A stretch of DNA of 64,000 bases from Ariolimax columbianus (GCA_036924085.1 JAVGWX010000013.1:46929175-46993174), one strand, 5' to 3'; shown: positions 42,935-54,250, counted from the stretch's first letter. Numbers and translations: made by a program. The notes: a model not told the origin generated them from the sequence alone.

Positions 42935-43030
42935 GGGTGAAAGGAGACTAACGTCTGGCCAGGCAAAATATGTTGATCAGACATGTTAGTCAGTGCCAGA
43001 TAAAATATATTCGTCAAGACACTGAACTCA
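42935..43030 (-). repeat. Dispersed repeat C tail fragment
   Basis: GGAGACTAACGTCTGGCCAG is followed by GATCAGACATGTTAGTCAG, the reversed end of C. Confidence 0.7.
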
Positions 43031-43339
43031 ATACAATAGTACACTTAGGCGACCAGAGCCGGTCGCATCGAACGACCATGTCCACGTCTGATGGCTGCGT
43101 CGAGGCGGCCTGCAGTGGTAAAGGTGGCGATTTGTTTTAGCCAGGTATTGCGAGGGCGGCCGTGAGGACGTGTGCACTGCTTCTTCCCGTAACTCGCCCC
43201 CACAGCCTGCCGGAGCATCTCGTTGCCTGGGAATGTCCGGGGGAGGCGAACAACGTGACCGAAGAGGGAGAGACGAGGGCGATCAATCGTTGAGACAATG
43301 CCTGCAAGTTCAGTACCTCGAATTCCTTCACTATTGGAA

Positions 43340-43530
43340 ATCATGTCATGCCAGACGATCCCAAAGATGCGCCTCTGGTTACGCATGTGGGAGACCTCAA
43401 AACGCTGTCGGCCAGACGTTCCCGAGGATGCGCCCCTGGTTACGCATGTGGGAGACCTCAAAACGCTGTCGGCCAGACGTTCCCGAGGATGCGCCCCTGG
43501 TTACGCAGGTGGGAGACCTCAAAACGCTGC
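43340..43530 (-). repeat. 61-bp tandem array in LINE-R C-terminus, 3 copies
   Basis: ACGCATGTGGGAGACC recurs at 43381, 43442 and 43503 (the last as ACGCAGGTGGG). The unit lies in the codons for the H-D-M-I-S-N segment region of the LINE and adds EVSHMRNQ-type repeats on the minus strand. Confidence 0.93.
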
Positions 43531-44474
43531 TGTAGTAGTGTCCAGGTCTCGGAGCTCGACAGAAGAATGGGGACGATACAGACGAAGTATATACGAATTC
43601 TGGTCTACAGGGAGAGCCTTTGCTGGGGCAAGACTGCGGAGAGATTGCAGGCATTGGCCGTTAAGCATATCCTACGGGTGATATTGGGACTGCTGTGTGC
43701 GTCGGAAGACTGCCTGTTGCCGAAGTAGAAGAAGTCCTCGGTGGCTGCAACAGGGTTGTCGTTCGTGGTGATGCTTAGTGCAGAGGGGACCCTGTTGAGG
43801 ATTTGTATTTTCGTTTTCATCCAGGAGATGTGCAAGTCTAGATGGGTAGCCGATCGATCCAGCGCTTTTAGAGGGCCTAACCGAGTTTGAGAATCGTGGC
43901 CCAGTATGACGACGTCATCAGCGTAGACGAGGTCGGTAACTCGGGAGTCACCGCAAGGACCCCTAGGTTGTGTGCAGAAGACTGTGTAAGAATCCAGTCC
44001 ATGGCGCAGCAGAAAAGTGGGTGCAGAGGTGATGACGCAGTCCTGTCGGACACCACATGATGCAGAGAACTATTCCGTGAGATCCGGCCTAAGCCACATT
44101 TTGGCGCTGCTGTGAAGTTCCTCAATTAGGGACAGCAGGGTGCCTGGGAAACCCACGTATTGTAGAGTTTTCTACAAGGCGTGTTTGTTCACAGAATCGA
44201 AGGCAGCCCGTAGGTCAACGTAGGCGACGTGGAGAGGGCGGTTAAACTGTGAGGAGGCGGAGGGCGGGAATGGCGTCGATGGTGGAGCGTGAGACGGTGA
44301 TACCTGACTGTTGGCGGCGACGATGACTCTTTAACAGGGGCTGCAGTCAGGAGGGGAGGCCTGTAATTGCCACATTCCAGACGGGAGCCTTTTCCCTTGT
44401 ACATAGAAATGATTATTCAGTCGTGTTGTGACACAGGCACTTAGCCTGTGTTCCACACCGTTACAAAGAGTTGG

Positions 44475-45100
44475 TGCAGGGTGGTGGTCATCGGGTCTAG
44501 GGTGGTGTTCATCGGGTCCAATGTGGTGGTCATCGGGTAAAGGGTGGTGGTGGTCATCAGGTACAATGTGGTGGTAATATGGTCCAGGGTGGTGGTCATC
44601 GGGTCTAGGGTGGTGGTGTTCATCGGGTCCAGTGTGGTGGTCATCGGGTAAAGGGTGGTGGTGGTCATCGGGTCCAATGTGGTGGTGGTCATCGGGTCCA
44701 GGGTGGTGGTCATCGGGTCTAATGTGGTGGTGGTCATCGGGTCCAGGGTGGTGGTCCTCGGGTCAAGGGTGGTGGTCATCGGGTCCAATGTGGTGGTGGT
44801 CATCAGGTCCAGGGTGGTGGTCATCGAGTCCAGGGTGGTGGTCATCGGTTCCAGGGTGGTGGTGGTCATCGGGTCCAGGGTGGTGGTCCTCGGGTCAAGG
44901 GTGGTGGTGGTCATCGGGTCCAATGTGGTGGTGATCATCAGGTCCAGGGTGGTGGTCATCGAGTCCAGGGTGGTGGTCATCGGGTCCAGGGTGGTGGTGG
45001 TCATCGGGTTCAGGGTGCTGGTCATCGGGTCCAGGGTGGTAGTCAACGGGTCCAGGATGGTGGTCATCGGGTCCAGGATGGTGGTCATCGGGTCCAAGCC
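44475..45100 (-). repeat. 21/24-bp minisatellite inside LINE-R RT
   Basis: Units of GGGTCCAGGGTGGTGGTCAT and variants with an extra GGT (21 and 24 bp). A minus-strand frame of 218 codons reads LDPMTTT repeats straight through and continues into LHQLFVTVWNTG, real LINE sequence. The array sits between ELLK and the L-H-Q-L-F block of the RT N-terminal part. Confidence 0.95.
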
Positions 45101-45900
45101 TTACTTTAATAGCTCAGGTGGAATTTGTCGGGACCCCGCCGCTTTGCCCTCTTTCAGTTTTTCTATGACTGCCTTAACCTCAGCAATGGTACCGACGTCA
45201 GGGCTGGTGTCAGCGCCAGGAGTTGTTGTTAGAGACTCGTTGAGTTGATCTGGCGAGGGTGTGGCGGTATGGTGGTTCAAGGCTGTGTTGTAGCTGCTAG
45301 CTATTTCCTCTCTTGATTTGCAGGGGAATCCATCAGACTTATTCAGGCATGGGGTTTGGGGAGGGGGGGGGCGTAGGGTGGGGGATGTGTGCCGTAGGGA
45401 CATTGGGAGAGATCGGAAGTGAGAGCCATTATTGCGCGGTATGTCGCTCTCATGTCGTTGCTCACTAGACCTTCCACGGCGGTGTGGGCTATGGCATTGT
45501 AATGGTATTCGAGGTCCTTCTTGGCGGCAGCCCGGAATTTGTTTTGTAGGCGCCGCGATTCCGAGCTGTCGCCCCTAGCCATCGCTGAACTCTTTTCCTC
45601 TAGGATAGCCAGTGTGGACACTTTCAGCCAGGGTATCCGGATGTTCTTCATATGACCCAAAAACTGTATCGGAACTTCGTGGATGGAGTGGGCGACGACG
45701 GGCCAGGCAGAATTAGGGTCATCCGAAGGGAACCAAGAGCGGCAATTTTGCTGTTAATGAATATGACATATTGGGCTGCCAGAATAGGGTTGGTTGGTAG
45801 GCAACTAATGCAGTCTTTTTGCTCTCTCAAGAGGGCCACACTATCGATGTGAAGAAGATGGTCAGTGCTGACAGAGGCCTCGTTTTCCCAGTGCACCCTA

Positions 45901-46090
45901 CACGAACTGATGAGACCCGAGTTTCTAGAAACAATATGATCCAGTTCTCTTCTAATGCCATGTAATGATATCTGTACGTGTTTATTACCTGTTGTCTAGT
46001 GCCATATAACGTGACGTATTTGTATGCACCGGAAGGAAAAACATTTCCCTAACAATGTTGAGATGATCATCAACGGGAAGTGTACACAGT
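45901..46090. other. Unassigned sequence
   Basis: Nothing recognisable. Confidence 0.4.
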
Positions 46091-46094
46091 TGGA

Positions 46095-47922
46095 ACTCAG
46101 CGAGTGTTGTGGCTAGATTCTGTTCAGGTGTTTGTCTAGTGGGATGTGTTGTGGCTGGATTCTGTTCAGGTGTTTGTTTAGTGGGATATCTTCTGGCTGG
46201 ATTCTGTTCAGGTGTTTGTTTAGTGGGATGTATTGTGGCTGGATTCTGTTCAGGTGTTTGTTTAGTGGGATATATTCTGGCTGGATTCTGTTCAGGTGTT
46301 TGTTTAGTGGGATATATTCTGGCTGGATTCTGTTCAGGTGTTTGTTTAGTGGGATGTGTTGGGGCTGGATTCTCTTCAGGTGTTTGTTTAGTGGGATATC
46401 TTCTGGTTGGATTCTGTTCCGGCGTTTATTTAGTGGGATATCTTCTGGCTGGATTCTGTTCAGGTGTTTGTTTAGTGGGATGTGTTGTGGCTGGATTCTG
46501 TTCAGGTGTTTGTTTAGTGGGATATATTCTGGCTGGATTCTGTTCAGGTGTTTGTTTAGTGGGATGTGTTGTGGCTGGATTCTGTTCAGGTGTTTGTTTA
46601 GTGGGATATCTTCTGGCTGGATTCTGTTCAGGTGTTTGTTTAGTAGGATGTTTTCTGGCTGGATTCTGTTCAGGTGTTTGTTTAGTGGGATGTCTTCTGG
46701 CTGGATTCTGTTCAGGTGTTTGTTTAGTGGGATGTGTTGTGGCTGGATTCTGTTCAGGTGTTTGTTTAGTGGGATATATTCTGGCTGGATTCTGTTCAGG
46801 TGTTTGTTTAGTGGGATGTCTTCTGGCTGGATTCTGTTCAGGTGTTTATTTAGTGGGATGTCTTCTGGCTGGATTCTGTTCAGGTGTTTGTTTAGTGGGA
46901 TGTGTTGTGGCTGGATTCTGTTCAGGTGTTTGTTTAGTGGGATATATTCTGGCTTGATTCTGTTCAGGTGTTTGTTTAGTGGGATGTGTTGAGGCTGGAT
47001 TCTGTTCAGGTGTTTGTTTAGTGGGATATTTTATGCCTGGATTCTGTTCAGGTGTTTGTTTAGTGGGATATATTCGGGCTGGATTCTGTTCAGGTGTTTG
47101 TTTAGTGGGATATCTTCTAGCTGGATTCTGTTCAGGTGTTTGTTTAGTGGGATGTGTTGGGGCTGGATTCTGTTCAGGTGTTTGTTTAGTGGGATGTCTT
47201 CTGGCTGGATTCTGTTCAGGTGTTTGTTTAGTGGGATGTGTTGTGGCTGGATTCTGTTCAGGTGTTTGTTTAGTGGGATATATTCTGGCTTGATTCTGTT
47301 CAGGTGTTTGTTTAGTGGGATGTGTTGAGGCTGGATTCTGTTCAGGTGTTTGTTTAGTGGGATATTTTATGCCTGGATTCTGTTCAGGTGTTTGTTTAGT
47401 GGGATATATTCGGGCTGGATTCTGTTCAGGTGTTTGTTTAGTGGGATATCTTCTAGCTGGATTCTGTTCAGGTGTTTGTTTAGTGGGATGTGTTGTGGCT
47501 GGATTCTGTTCAGGTGTTTGTTTAGTGGGATGTGTTGTGGCTGGATTCTGTTCAGGTGTTTGCTTAGTGGGATATCTTCTGGCTGGATTCTGTTCAGGTG
47601 TTTGTTTAGTGGGATGTCTTCTGGCTGGATTCTGGTCAGGTGTTTGTTTAGTGGGATGTCTTCTGTTTGGATTCTGTTCAGGTGTTTGTTTAGTGGGATG
47701 TGTTGTGGCTGAATTCTGTTCAGGTGTTTGTTTAGTGGGATGTGTTGAGGCTGGATTCTGTTCAGGTGTTTGTTTAGTGGGATGTGTTGAGGCTGGATTC
47801 TGTTCAGGTGTTTGTTTAGTGGGATGTGTTGTGGCCTGATTTTTGTTCAGGTGTTTGTTTAGTGGGATGTGTTGAGGCTGGATTCTGTTCAGGTGTTTGT
47901 TTAGTGGGATGTGTAGATTCTC
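46095..47922 (+). repeat. 42-bp tandem array, about 43 copies, with 336-bp higher-order unit
   Basis: The unit contains GGCTGGATTCTGTTCAGGTG and TTTGTTTAGTGGGAT. Two plus frames stay open for hundreds of codons (14-residue repeats AGFCSGVCLVG and WILFRCLFSG). The variants GGCTTGATTC (46951 and 47287) and TTTTATGCCTGG (47030 and 47366) recur exactly 336 bp apart, eight monomers. The open frames follow from a period divisible by 3 and do not by themselves show a gene. Confidence 0.98.
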
Positions 47923-48499
47923 GGTCGGAAAATGATGCTCTGATCCTTTTTTCTGAGTTCATTTATAGTCATTTGGATTAGCGCTTCCCATATGTCTGTA
48001 GACCTGCCTACCGGTGTTTCCCATGGCCCATCTGTTCAGCTAAGTTTCTTTGCTTGCTGTTCTTATGAGCTGTTTAGCTATTTGTGAATTTGTTGCACTG
48101 TGTGGCTGTTCATGTATTGATCCCTTCTATGCTAGTCTGTAGGCCTTGTCATTGCCAGGTGTTTGAGTAATTTCTGATGTAGAGCTACGCCTGCATTTAT
48201 TTTTAACCTATTCACTCAGCAATACTTTGGCCTCTGAAAACATTTATTCCTGCAATGTAAAACTGCCACCAGGAAGTACACGTATCTTTATAAATTTAGA
48301 ATACTTGAGATAGAGAAACTTTTATGTATAAGTAAATAAACTATTCAAGACAACCAGCTCAACGGTATTGTAAGACAATTTGCGAACCGGTGTATTGACT
48401 CTACGGAATGAATAAGTTAATTCCTGAACATCTCAAACTAGCTTTGACTTCTTCCTTTCGTTTGTTTCTTACTTGTGTCTCTCATGGTCAAGTTATGAA
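47923..48499. other. Unassigned sequence
   Basis: Nothing recognisable. Confidence 0.5.
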
Positions 48500-49190
48500 A
48501 AGGTTTCTTAACCGGGCCCTAATATGTGCTTAGTATACGGGGAGCTGTTATTTTTGCTGGCCATCGTTTGCGTGGTCGGCCCATGGCTTTGTATCATTTG
48601 TATCTGTCTAGCATTGCTTTCTGGGGAATAATATTTGGTGTTGAAGTATCACGTGGCCGAACAATTTGGTTTGTTGTTTCTTGATGAGGTCTAGCCCTGT
48701 TGTTGTGCCTGGTTGTTTTCTAATATCTTCGTTTCTGATTCTATTTATTATTATTACACAAATAATCTGTGTTGTTACAATGTTTTTTAATCTTTGTTTG
48801 TCAATGTCCAATTTTGACACTGATAGCACAATGCGAACAGGAATGTCGGGTTGTACAGCTTTGTTTTTGTATCCATTGTCACTTGTTTACATTGTAATAT
48901 TGGTGACATTTGTCCAATGATTTGATTTATACCATCATAGGTTGCATTTCAGTGTCTCCTTTGCCATCTACTGAGATTATATTACCCAGGTACGTGAAAT
49001 ATTTCATCTGTTTTACTTGTTGATTTTGTATAAATGTATCTGATTTTGTTTCTTTTCTTGCAATCGTCATAACTCCGCTTTTCTCTATGTTGATTTTCTT
49101 ACCGTAATCCGTACAGGCATCAATAAGATTGTTGATATGTTGCTCCCGTTGTATTTCTGAGACTGCTATAACTATCACTACCGCTAAAAC
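48500..49190 (-). pseudogene. LINE-R RT C-terminal fragment
   Basis: The minus strand from 49178 reads IDACTDYGKKINIEKSGVMT and VKQMKYFTYLGNIISVDGKG (the connection block after the RT palm). It then shows a degraded region, and DLIKKQQTKLFGHVILQHQI from about 48700, the K-x-F-G-H-V block. The copy is 5' truncated and carries frameshifts. Confidence 0.8.
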
Positions 49191-49264
49191 TACAAGAGAG
49201 TGAACATGCAGTGGATTCCTGTTCCGTCCAAGATACAGCGAAATGTAGAGTCAGATAGGTTAGT

Positions 49265-49324
<60 letters not shown>

Positions 49325-49592
49325 AAGAGAGAGAGAGAGAGAAGGAACCCCAATGTGAAGACAGGGCAACGAAGCAGAAATAAAATAAATGATAAGGCCA
49401 CCGCATCAAAGGCAAGTGGCGCAGAAAACACAAAGATCTTGATACAAAGGAAACACGCTGCTCTTTATCAAGAATATCAAATGATAATACTCATGCTTGC
49501 CAACCTGCAACTGCAGATTGAAATATCGTATGTTAAAACAATAACAACAGCAGGCAGGCACATACAACATATTCTGGTCCGTATGTGTATGT

Positions 49593-49623
<31 letters not shown>

Positions 49624-49899
49624 TGGGGTTGGAGAGAGGGGTGTAGGAAAAGGAGACGGAAAAGAGGGGGGGGGGGACGGGCAAATCATAAACGTATATA
49701 GCGTTCTCTAGGTATGTTGGGACCACCTAGTGTAGGAGCAATATAAGAGCGGTACCCACTTTCTGTGGCAAGTGTCTTAAACTCGCGACACGTGGGCCGC
49801 ATGAAGCCCGTAAAACCGTTTCTGGGATCTGCTAGGTGATTGGCATTCAGTGTGTGACAATGAATAATAAAGAGGGGTCATATAATCAATTTAGTTCAA
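49191..49899. repeat. (GA)n, (GT)n(G)n and G-rich tracts in unassigned sequence
   Basis: (GA)n at 49268-49342, (GT)n running into G homopolymers at 49580-49626, and further G runs at 49665-49676. No gene is seen. Confidence 0.85.
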
Positions 49900-50303
49900 G
49901 TGCCATCTCCACATTCAAAGTCGGCTGCAATAGATCTCCAGTGTGCTCTATTTCTTACAGTAATGGCGCAATCTGACATTCTTTTATTTCTTACCGTAAT
50001 GGCGCAATCTGACATTCTTTTATTTCTGACCGCAATGGCGCAATCTGACATTCTTTTCTTACTTCTTCTAATGTTATCTACCCAATTAAAACGGTGTCTT
50101 GACTTTTGAACGACTGGCTTCTACCATTCCCTCTAGTATTGTTTTCAACAAAGAGGAATGTTTTGTTAAATGGCCAAAATATCTGAATTGTCTGAACCTG
50201 ATTTCGGTCATTAATTCTCTTTTCATCCCCAACTTTTTCAATACCTCTACGATTGTTTTCTTCTCTTTCCAAGAAATGCGACTCATTCTTTATATACCCA
50301 CAT
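49900..50303 (-). pseudogene. LINE-R C-terminus (3' of SINE insertion)
   Basis: The minus strand reads MSRISWKEKKTIVEVLKKLG, TEIRFRQFRYFGHLTKHSSL and LLKTILEGMVEASRSK. Then follow a 36-bp repeat region and NRAHWRSIAADFECGDGT, the normal end of RTE-like LINE proteins. The upstream block lies at 50580-50660, across SINE-A. Confidence 0.82.
49942..50057 (-). repeat. 36-bp tandem array in LINE-R C-terminus, 3 copies
   Basis: AATGGCGCAATCTGACATTC recurs every 36 bp. On the minus strand each adds 12 residues (MSDCAITVRNKR) in the A-x-x-R-x-x-W-R-S end of the LINE protein, in frame. Confidence 0.95.
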
Positions 50304-50579
50304 GGGGACGGCTTTGGCTAGTAGTTAAGTGACACGACTCACAACCCGAAGGTGCTGGATTCGATCCCCAATCACATCACCGACCGTTACCCCGGGGAAG
50401 AAAACCCTTAGAAAATGTAGGAGGAAGCAGACACATACAATTCATGCCGAAGTCGGATGCACTGGGCCGACTGACACAAAATAAAAACATAGTTTAACGC
50501 ACCCCGCCTTGGGGATAGGAGAAATAAGCCGAACACCAAAAAAAAAATAATAAAAAAAATAAAAAAAATATACCCACAT
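50292..50579 (+). mobile_element. SINE-A inserted in LINE-R, 12-bp target duplication
   Basis: ATATACCCACAT flanks it at 50292-50303 and 50568-50579. The head has GGCTAGTAGTTAAGTGACAC (A-box region) and GGATTCGATCCCC (B box), followed by GGAAGAAAACCC, GAAGTCGGATGCACTGGGCC, AAAATAAAAACA and an A-rich tail. It splits the EMWVY block from the RISWKEK block of the host LINE. Confidence 0.95.
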
Positions 50580-50660
50580 TTCAAGAGCTGTGATACTTTT
50601 TTCCAGATTGTTATTCAGTATCCATGTTTCTACGTCATAAAGTAGTGACGTGTATATATC
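50580..50660 (-). pseudogene. LINE-R block upstream of SINE insertion
   Basis: The minus strand reads YTSLLYDVETWILNNNLEKS and ITALEMWVY, the L-L-Y-G-x-E-T-W block of RTE-like LINEs, directly continuous with 50286-50100 once the SINE is removed, apart from one frameshift. Confidence 0.85.
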
Positions 50661-51574
50661 AACACCTGATAACACCAGTTCTCAAAGTCATACAGCCATT
50701 ATTTATTATAAAACAAAAGTGAGGTACACAGAAATGAGAGTATCGTTTCAATGAGAGTTTCCGGTACATAACAAATATATTAAAACAAGTAAATACCATA
50801 ATTAAAAAAGACCAACGAGAAATAAGTTGACGACCTGGAAGAAGAGAGGCTTGAGAAAAATGATCATCGTCACTAAGAATCACAGACATCCGAAAGGTTG
50901 TCGGAACAAGAATATGCACCGATTGGGAGAAAATCAATTGGTTCTGTTAGCTAATACGAATGGAACCTTCCAGACTACCCGTGCGCGCTGCCACAACCGT
51001 GGAAGACCTAGAAGATATTTTAAACCAACATAAGATGTCCGACTACGACAACATACTTGACCCCTAGACAGACACCTGCGGCTCACCACGACATCTCCCC
51101 GCACAAGTGGATAAGACAACCAAGAGAGAGAAAGAGAGAGAGAACGAGAGAGAGAGAGACCATCATAACAGAAGGAAGAAACTTGATATAAGAGATCAGG
51201 AGTAAGATTATTCCTTTTCGCAAGCTGGCGAAGACTGTTTGGAAATATCAGAACAATTTTAAAAAAAGGGGAATTACGAAACAATCCTGCACCCTGGACA
51301 TCCTGGACATCCATGATATCCTGAAGATAAGACAAGTATAAATATAGGAAACGGTGTTAGCTGATCATATGCCCCTGATTACCGAATCAAAGGCACATCT
51401 TCCGATCAATTGTCGAATTTGGAAAACGTTGCTAGAGAAAAGAGGTGTGGCTACCAGGAGTTCAAAACCAAAAAACCATTGTCGTCGAGAAAAGAGAAGT
51501 GAATAGAAGAGGAGAGAAGAGAAGAGACATCACATTATTCTGGATAGGCCGAAGAAATAATAGTGAATGAGCTG
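50661..51574. other. Unassigned; GA-rich patch at 51120-51160
   Basis: I see no gene or known repeat other than the GA-rich patch. Confidence 0.5.
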
Positions 51575-51765
51575 ACAGCATCCAGTTACTCATAGCTGGC
51601 TGCATGCATCAGGGTCAACGAACCAGAGATGACCAAGCCCTTATCGCATATCCACCTGGCGACAATGGAAACAGACTGCACTCGTGCAGTTTGTTGAAGA
51701 GCATATGGATCGCTGAGGAAGACAAATTAAGTACCTAAAAATGCCGCGCTGAAACGTTAATGTTT
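51575..51765 (+). mobile_element. Diverged SINE-B relative
   Basis: Matches the plan of 10195-10452 (CATAGCTGGCTGCATGCATC, CAGGGTCAACGAACC, GGAAACAGACTGCACT). The core is degraded. Confidence 0.6.
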
Positions 51766-51967
51766 AGGGTGGAAAATGGGAAAGATATCACTCCCCATGG
51801 CTGTACACTACTACAGAACGTCACACATTTCTTTTCATCACCAACGCCAAAGGAGATGTACTTACATTATCTGCGGAGAACAGCTTACAAACATGGCAAG
51901 CAGTTCAAACACATTGGAGCTGTATTAGAGCGAAGTGAAAACTAAGGTATCAGTTTAAATAAAAGGA

Positions 51968-52265
51968 AATCTTCTTCTTCTTCTTCTGCGTACGCAGTCA
52001 GACAGTAACCATTATTTTTTCGAAAAAAGCGGCGGTCATCCTGAGGCTGTCGCCACTGCCATAGAGCATGTCTTGCAGTTCCACTGGTGATGGCCACATC
52101 TGCTCTCTCTGATCCTCGTATGTCGGGCAGTTCTGCAGCAAATGCTCAGCGGTCATTTTCACGGTACCTCACGGGCATTCGTCAGTGCCACCTATCTTCA
52201 ATTTGTTGAATAGGTAGTACCTCAGTCAATTGTGGCCAGTGCGAAGTCTGAAGACCACGACCGCA
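51968..52265 (-). pseudogene. LINE-H C-terminal tail
   Basis: Reverse GAA tail, then minus text for the tail module: SLRMTAAFFEK, LLQNCPTYEDQREQMWPSPV and a Cys block in which one Cys codon is changed. It is 5' truncated at about 52265 to less than 300 bp, in the same orientation as the 37918 copy and very similar to it. Confidence 0.85.
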
Positions 52266-52599
52266 CAGAATTGTTCGATCTGGTATATTAGCTTCACAGA
52301 AGGTTCTCACATACAGAGCGAAACATCATCGCTGAGGCTCAGAGAAAACGAGCAGACGGAAGATCAGAGCGCATGACGACCACACAGGAGACGTCTGACA
52401 CATGTGCCGTGCTGGATTGGATTACACAGTCAAATGAAATCACATTTCGTAGCATCTGGGAACTATTATTAATCGATAGTTAATTTAGTTTTAGTCGACC
52501 TGTACATCGACATGAGCGAGTTGGTGGTTGCCGGTAGGGGCACGTCTCTGCTAAGCTATCTGGGCTGGAGTAGTACTGTGTTTTTTGGTTTTGTGTGGG
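52266..52599. other. Unassigned sequence
   Basis: Nothing recognisable. Confidence 0.4.
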
Positions 52600-53000
52600 T
52601 CCCAGCTCCGTTTCCAGTCGGATCTGTCTCGAGAACAGGCGACCTAATGAAAGGCTAACTTGTGTGTTTTAGGAGCGCGAGTGTTGTGCATCTCTTGCCA
52701 CCCACCTAGCGCTGTCTTCCATGTCTTTTGTTGTTGTTGCCTCACGTGTACCATAAAGTGGCTGCAGTGCTTAAGCGTTCGTCTTTCCTTCATGGCCAGC
52801 CCAATGATTCTTGGAGTTGTTGGCATGTTGTAGGACATGTAACAATGCCCGGATGTGACAGTTGCGTAGGTCCATCTGGCGCTGTTGCATAAGTGATAGG
52901 TTCACGAGGCGTCGCTAAAAAAAAGGCATGTGTTGTTCTTAGCTGGTTCTTCATGGCTTTGGTCAGAGATCAGGTTTCACTCCCACAGCAATTGCTAATA
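52600..53000 (-). pseudogene. Possible LINE-R fragment
   Basis: The minus strand gives SLTKAMKNQLRT and later RIIGLAMKERR-like text, which loosely fits the post-RT region (S-L-T-K). Very degraded. Confidence 0.35.
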
Positions 53001-53149
53001 TAGTAGGTTCACGGATAATTAACATACATTAATAATAAAGCCAGGTGTGGTGGCTCAAGGACATCGTAGGTTGCTGGGAAAATGAAGGACGAAAGGAGGC
53101 TTCACTGGTTGTTGTGCGACCCGAAAACTTCTATGCTTTTAGACATTCT

Positions 53150-53640
53150 TCTTCCTCTTCTTCGTTCGTTCTCAATCTTCCGCTACCAAGCCCTGAACGT
53201 TCAAAATCTCCCAATACCAAGCCCTGAACGTTCAAAATCTTCCGCTACCAAGCCCTGAACGTTCTCAATCTTCCGCTACCAAGCCCTGAACGTTCAAAAT
53301 CTCCCATTACCAAGCACTGAACGTTCTCCCACTACAAAGCCCTGAACGTTCAAAATCTTCCGCTACCAAGCCCTGAAAAGGATTTGCAAGTAGCAGGATG
53401 TAGTCCGCAGAACGGAATGTGTTGTGTCGTAGTTTACAGCTTGACTGCGATATTTGCACCTTTCGGTCAGATACATCCGACTTCAGTAGGCATGTTTTGA
53501 GCACCGGGTTAACCTGCCCTCTTCGATCCCTTCTCCTTAGCCAGTCTGCTTTGTTGTAGCCTGTTATCCAAGATCACCGCGTGGAGGTCATCAAGGGTCT
53601 TGGCAGCTTTGGTTCTCTTATCCTGGCCCTAACATTCAGC
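53150..53640 (-). mobile_element. SINE-B copy with 31-bp expansion at its 3' end
   Basis: Reverse orientation: the GAA-type tail at 53150, then six or so 31-bp units (CCGCTACCAAGCCCTGAACG, 53166-53378) that multiply the SINE 3' end. The ordinary SINE-B 3' region, core (reversed) and body (AAGATCACCGCGTGGAGG) follow up to about 53640. Confidence 0.88.
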
Positions 53641-53865
53641 TACGACTCAGATTGGCTTATTTATACATCTTCGAACTCATGCGAACAGAGAAAGCTGACA
53701 AAGTGGTCCTCATCCATTACAATGGACGAACAACAAAGCAACACTAATCTTGTCCAATTCGTCCACTAGAAGATTTGATTTTTAGACACTTGCCTTAAGG
53801 AATAACGGTATGGCGACACAAATGTCTCACAGTTATTGAGTGAAAATTGTGAAGCTATATGACCA

Positions 53866-54250
53866 TTAAACAGTATGGCGGCTAGCTTGTTAGCCAAGCC
53901 AGAGACGAACTGCCGTGTTCGAGGTGTGGCTATTTGAGGGATAAACAGTATGGCGGCTAGCTTGTTAGCCAAGCCAGCGACGAACTGCCGTGTTCGAGGT
54001 GTGGCTATTTGAGGGATAAACAGTATGGCGGCTAGCTTGTTAACCAAGCTAGCGACGAACTGCCGTGTTCGAGGTGTGGCTATTTGAGGGATAAACAGTA
54101 TGGCGGCTAGCTTGTTAGCCAAGCCAGCGACGAACTGCCGTGTTCGAGGTGTGGCTATTTGAGGGATAAACAGTATGGCGGCTAGCTTGTTAGCCAAGCC
54201 AGAGACGAACTGCCGTGTTCGAGGTGTGGCTATTTGAGGGATAAACAGTA
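53866..54250 (-). repeat. 75-bp tandem array, 5 copies
   Basis: CAGTATGGCGGCTAGC recurs every 75 bp from 53871. The minus strand is open through it (25-residue repeats with PQIATPRTRQFVAGLANKL) within a 167-codon frame, 53766-54269. Copies are nearly identical. No protein family is recognisable, and no evidence of expression is visible. Confidence 0.97.

Larger units (their letters stand above)
43040..45900 (-). mobile_element. LINE-R, longest copy, 5' truncated
   Basis: The minus strand, 5' to 3', runs through several pieces. First comes a pre-RT linker (45896-45343, with LLREQKDCISCLPTNPILAA), then the RT start EVKAVIEKLKEGKAAGS (about 45150). A 21/24-bp minisatellite follows (44475-45100), then HQLFVTVWNTG, YKGKGSRLECGNYRP, TDLVYADDVVILG (43901-43940) and HISWMKTKIQ. 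The C-terminus has IDRPRLSLFGHVVRLPR and GRPRNTWLKQ, ending near 43045. Catalytic YADD is intact, but frameshifts and the minisatellite break the gene. No endonuclease motif is seen. Confidence 0.88.

Noticed and set aside
44655..45248. Val/Gly-rich and Thr/Pro-rich open frames on both strands
   Set aside because: By-products of the 21/24-bp minisatellite. Only the minus frame is linked to real LINE sequence.
46109..47839. Cys-rich 14-residue repeat proteins of up to 286 codons in two overlapping frames
   Set aside because: A 42-bp period keeps any stop-free frame open. Two frames on the same strand are open at once, which argues for repeat structure and not for a gene.
50304..50400. tRNA gene at the SINE-A heads
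   Set aside because: A and B boxes are present, but the cloverleaf does not close, and the same head recurs in dispersed copies with target duplications, so these are SINEs.
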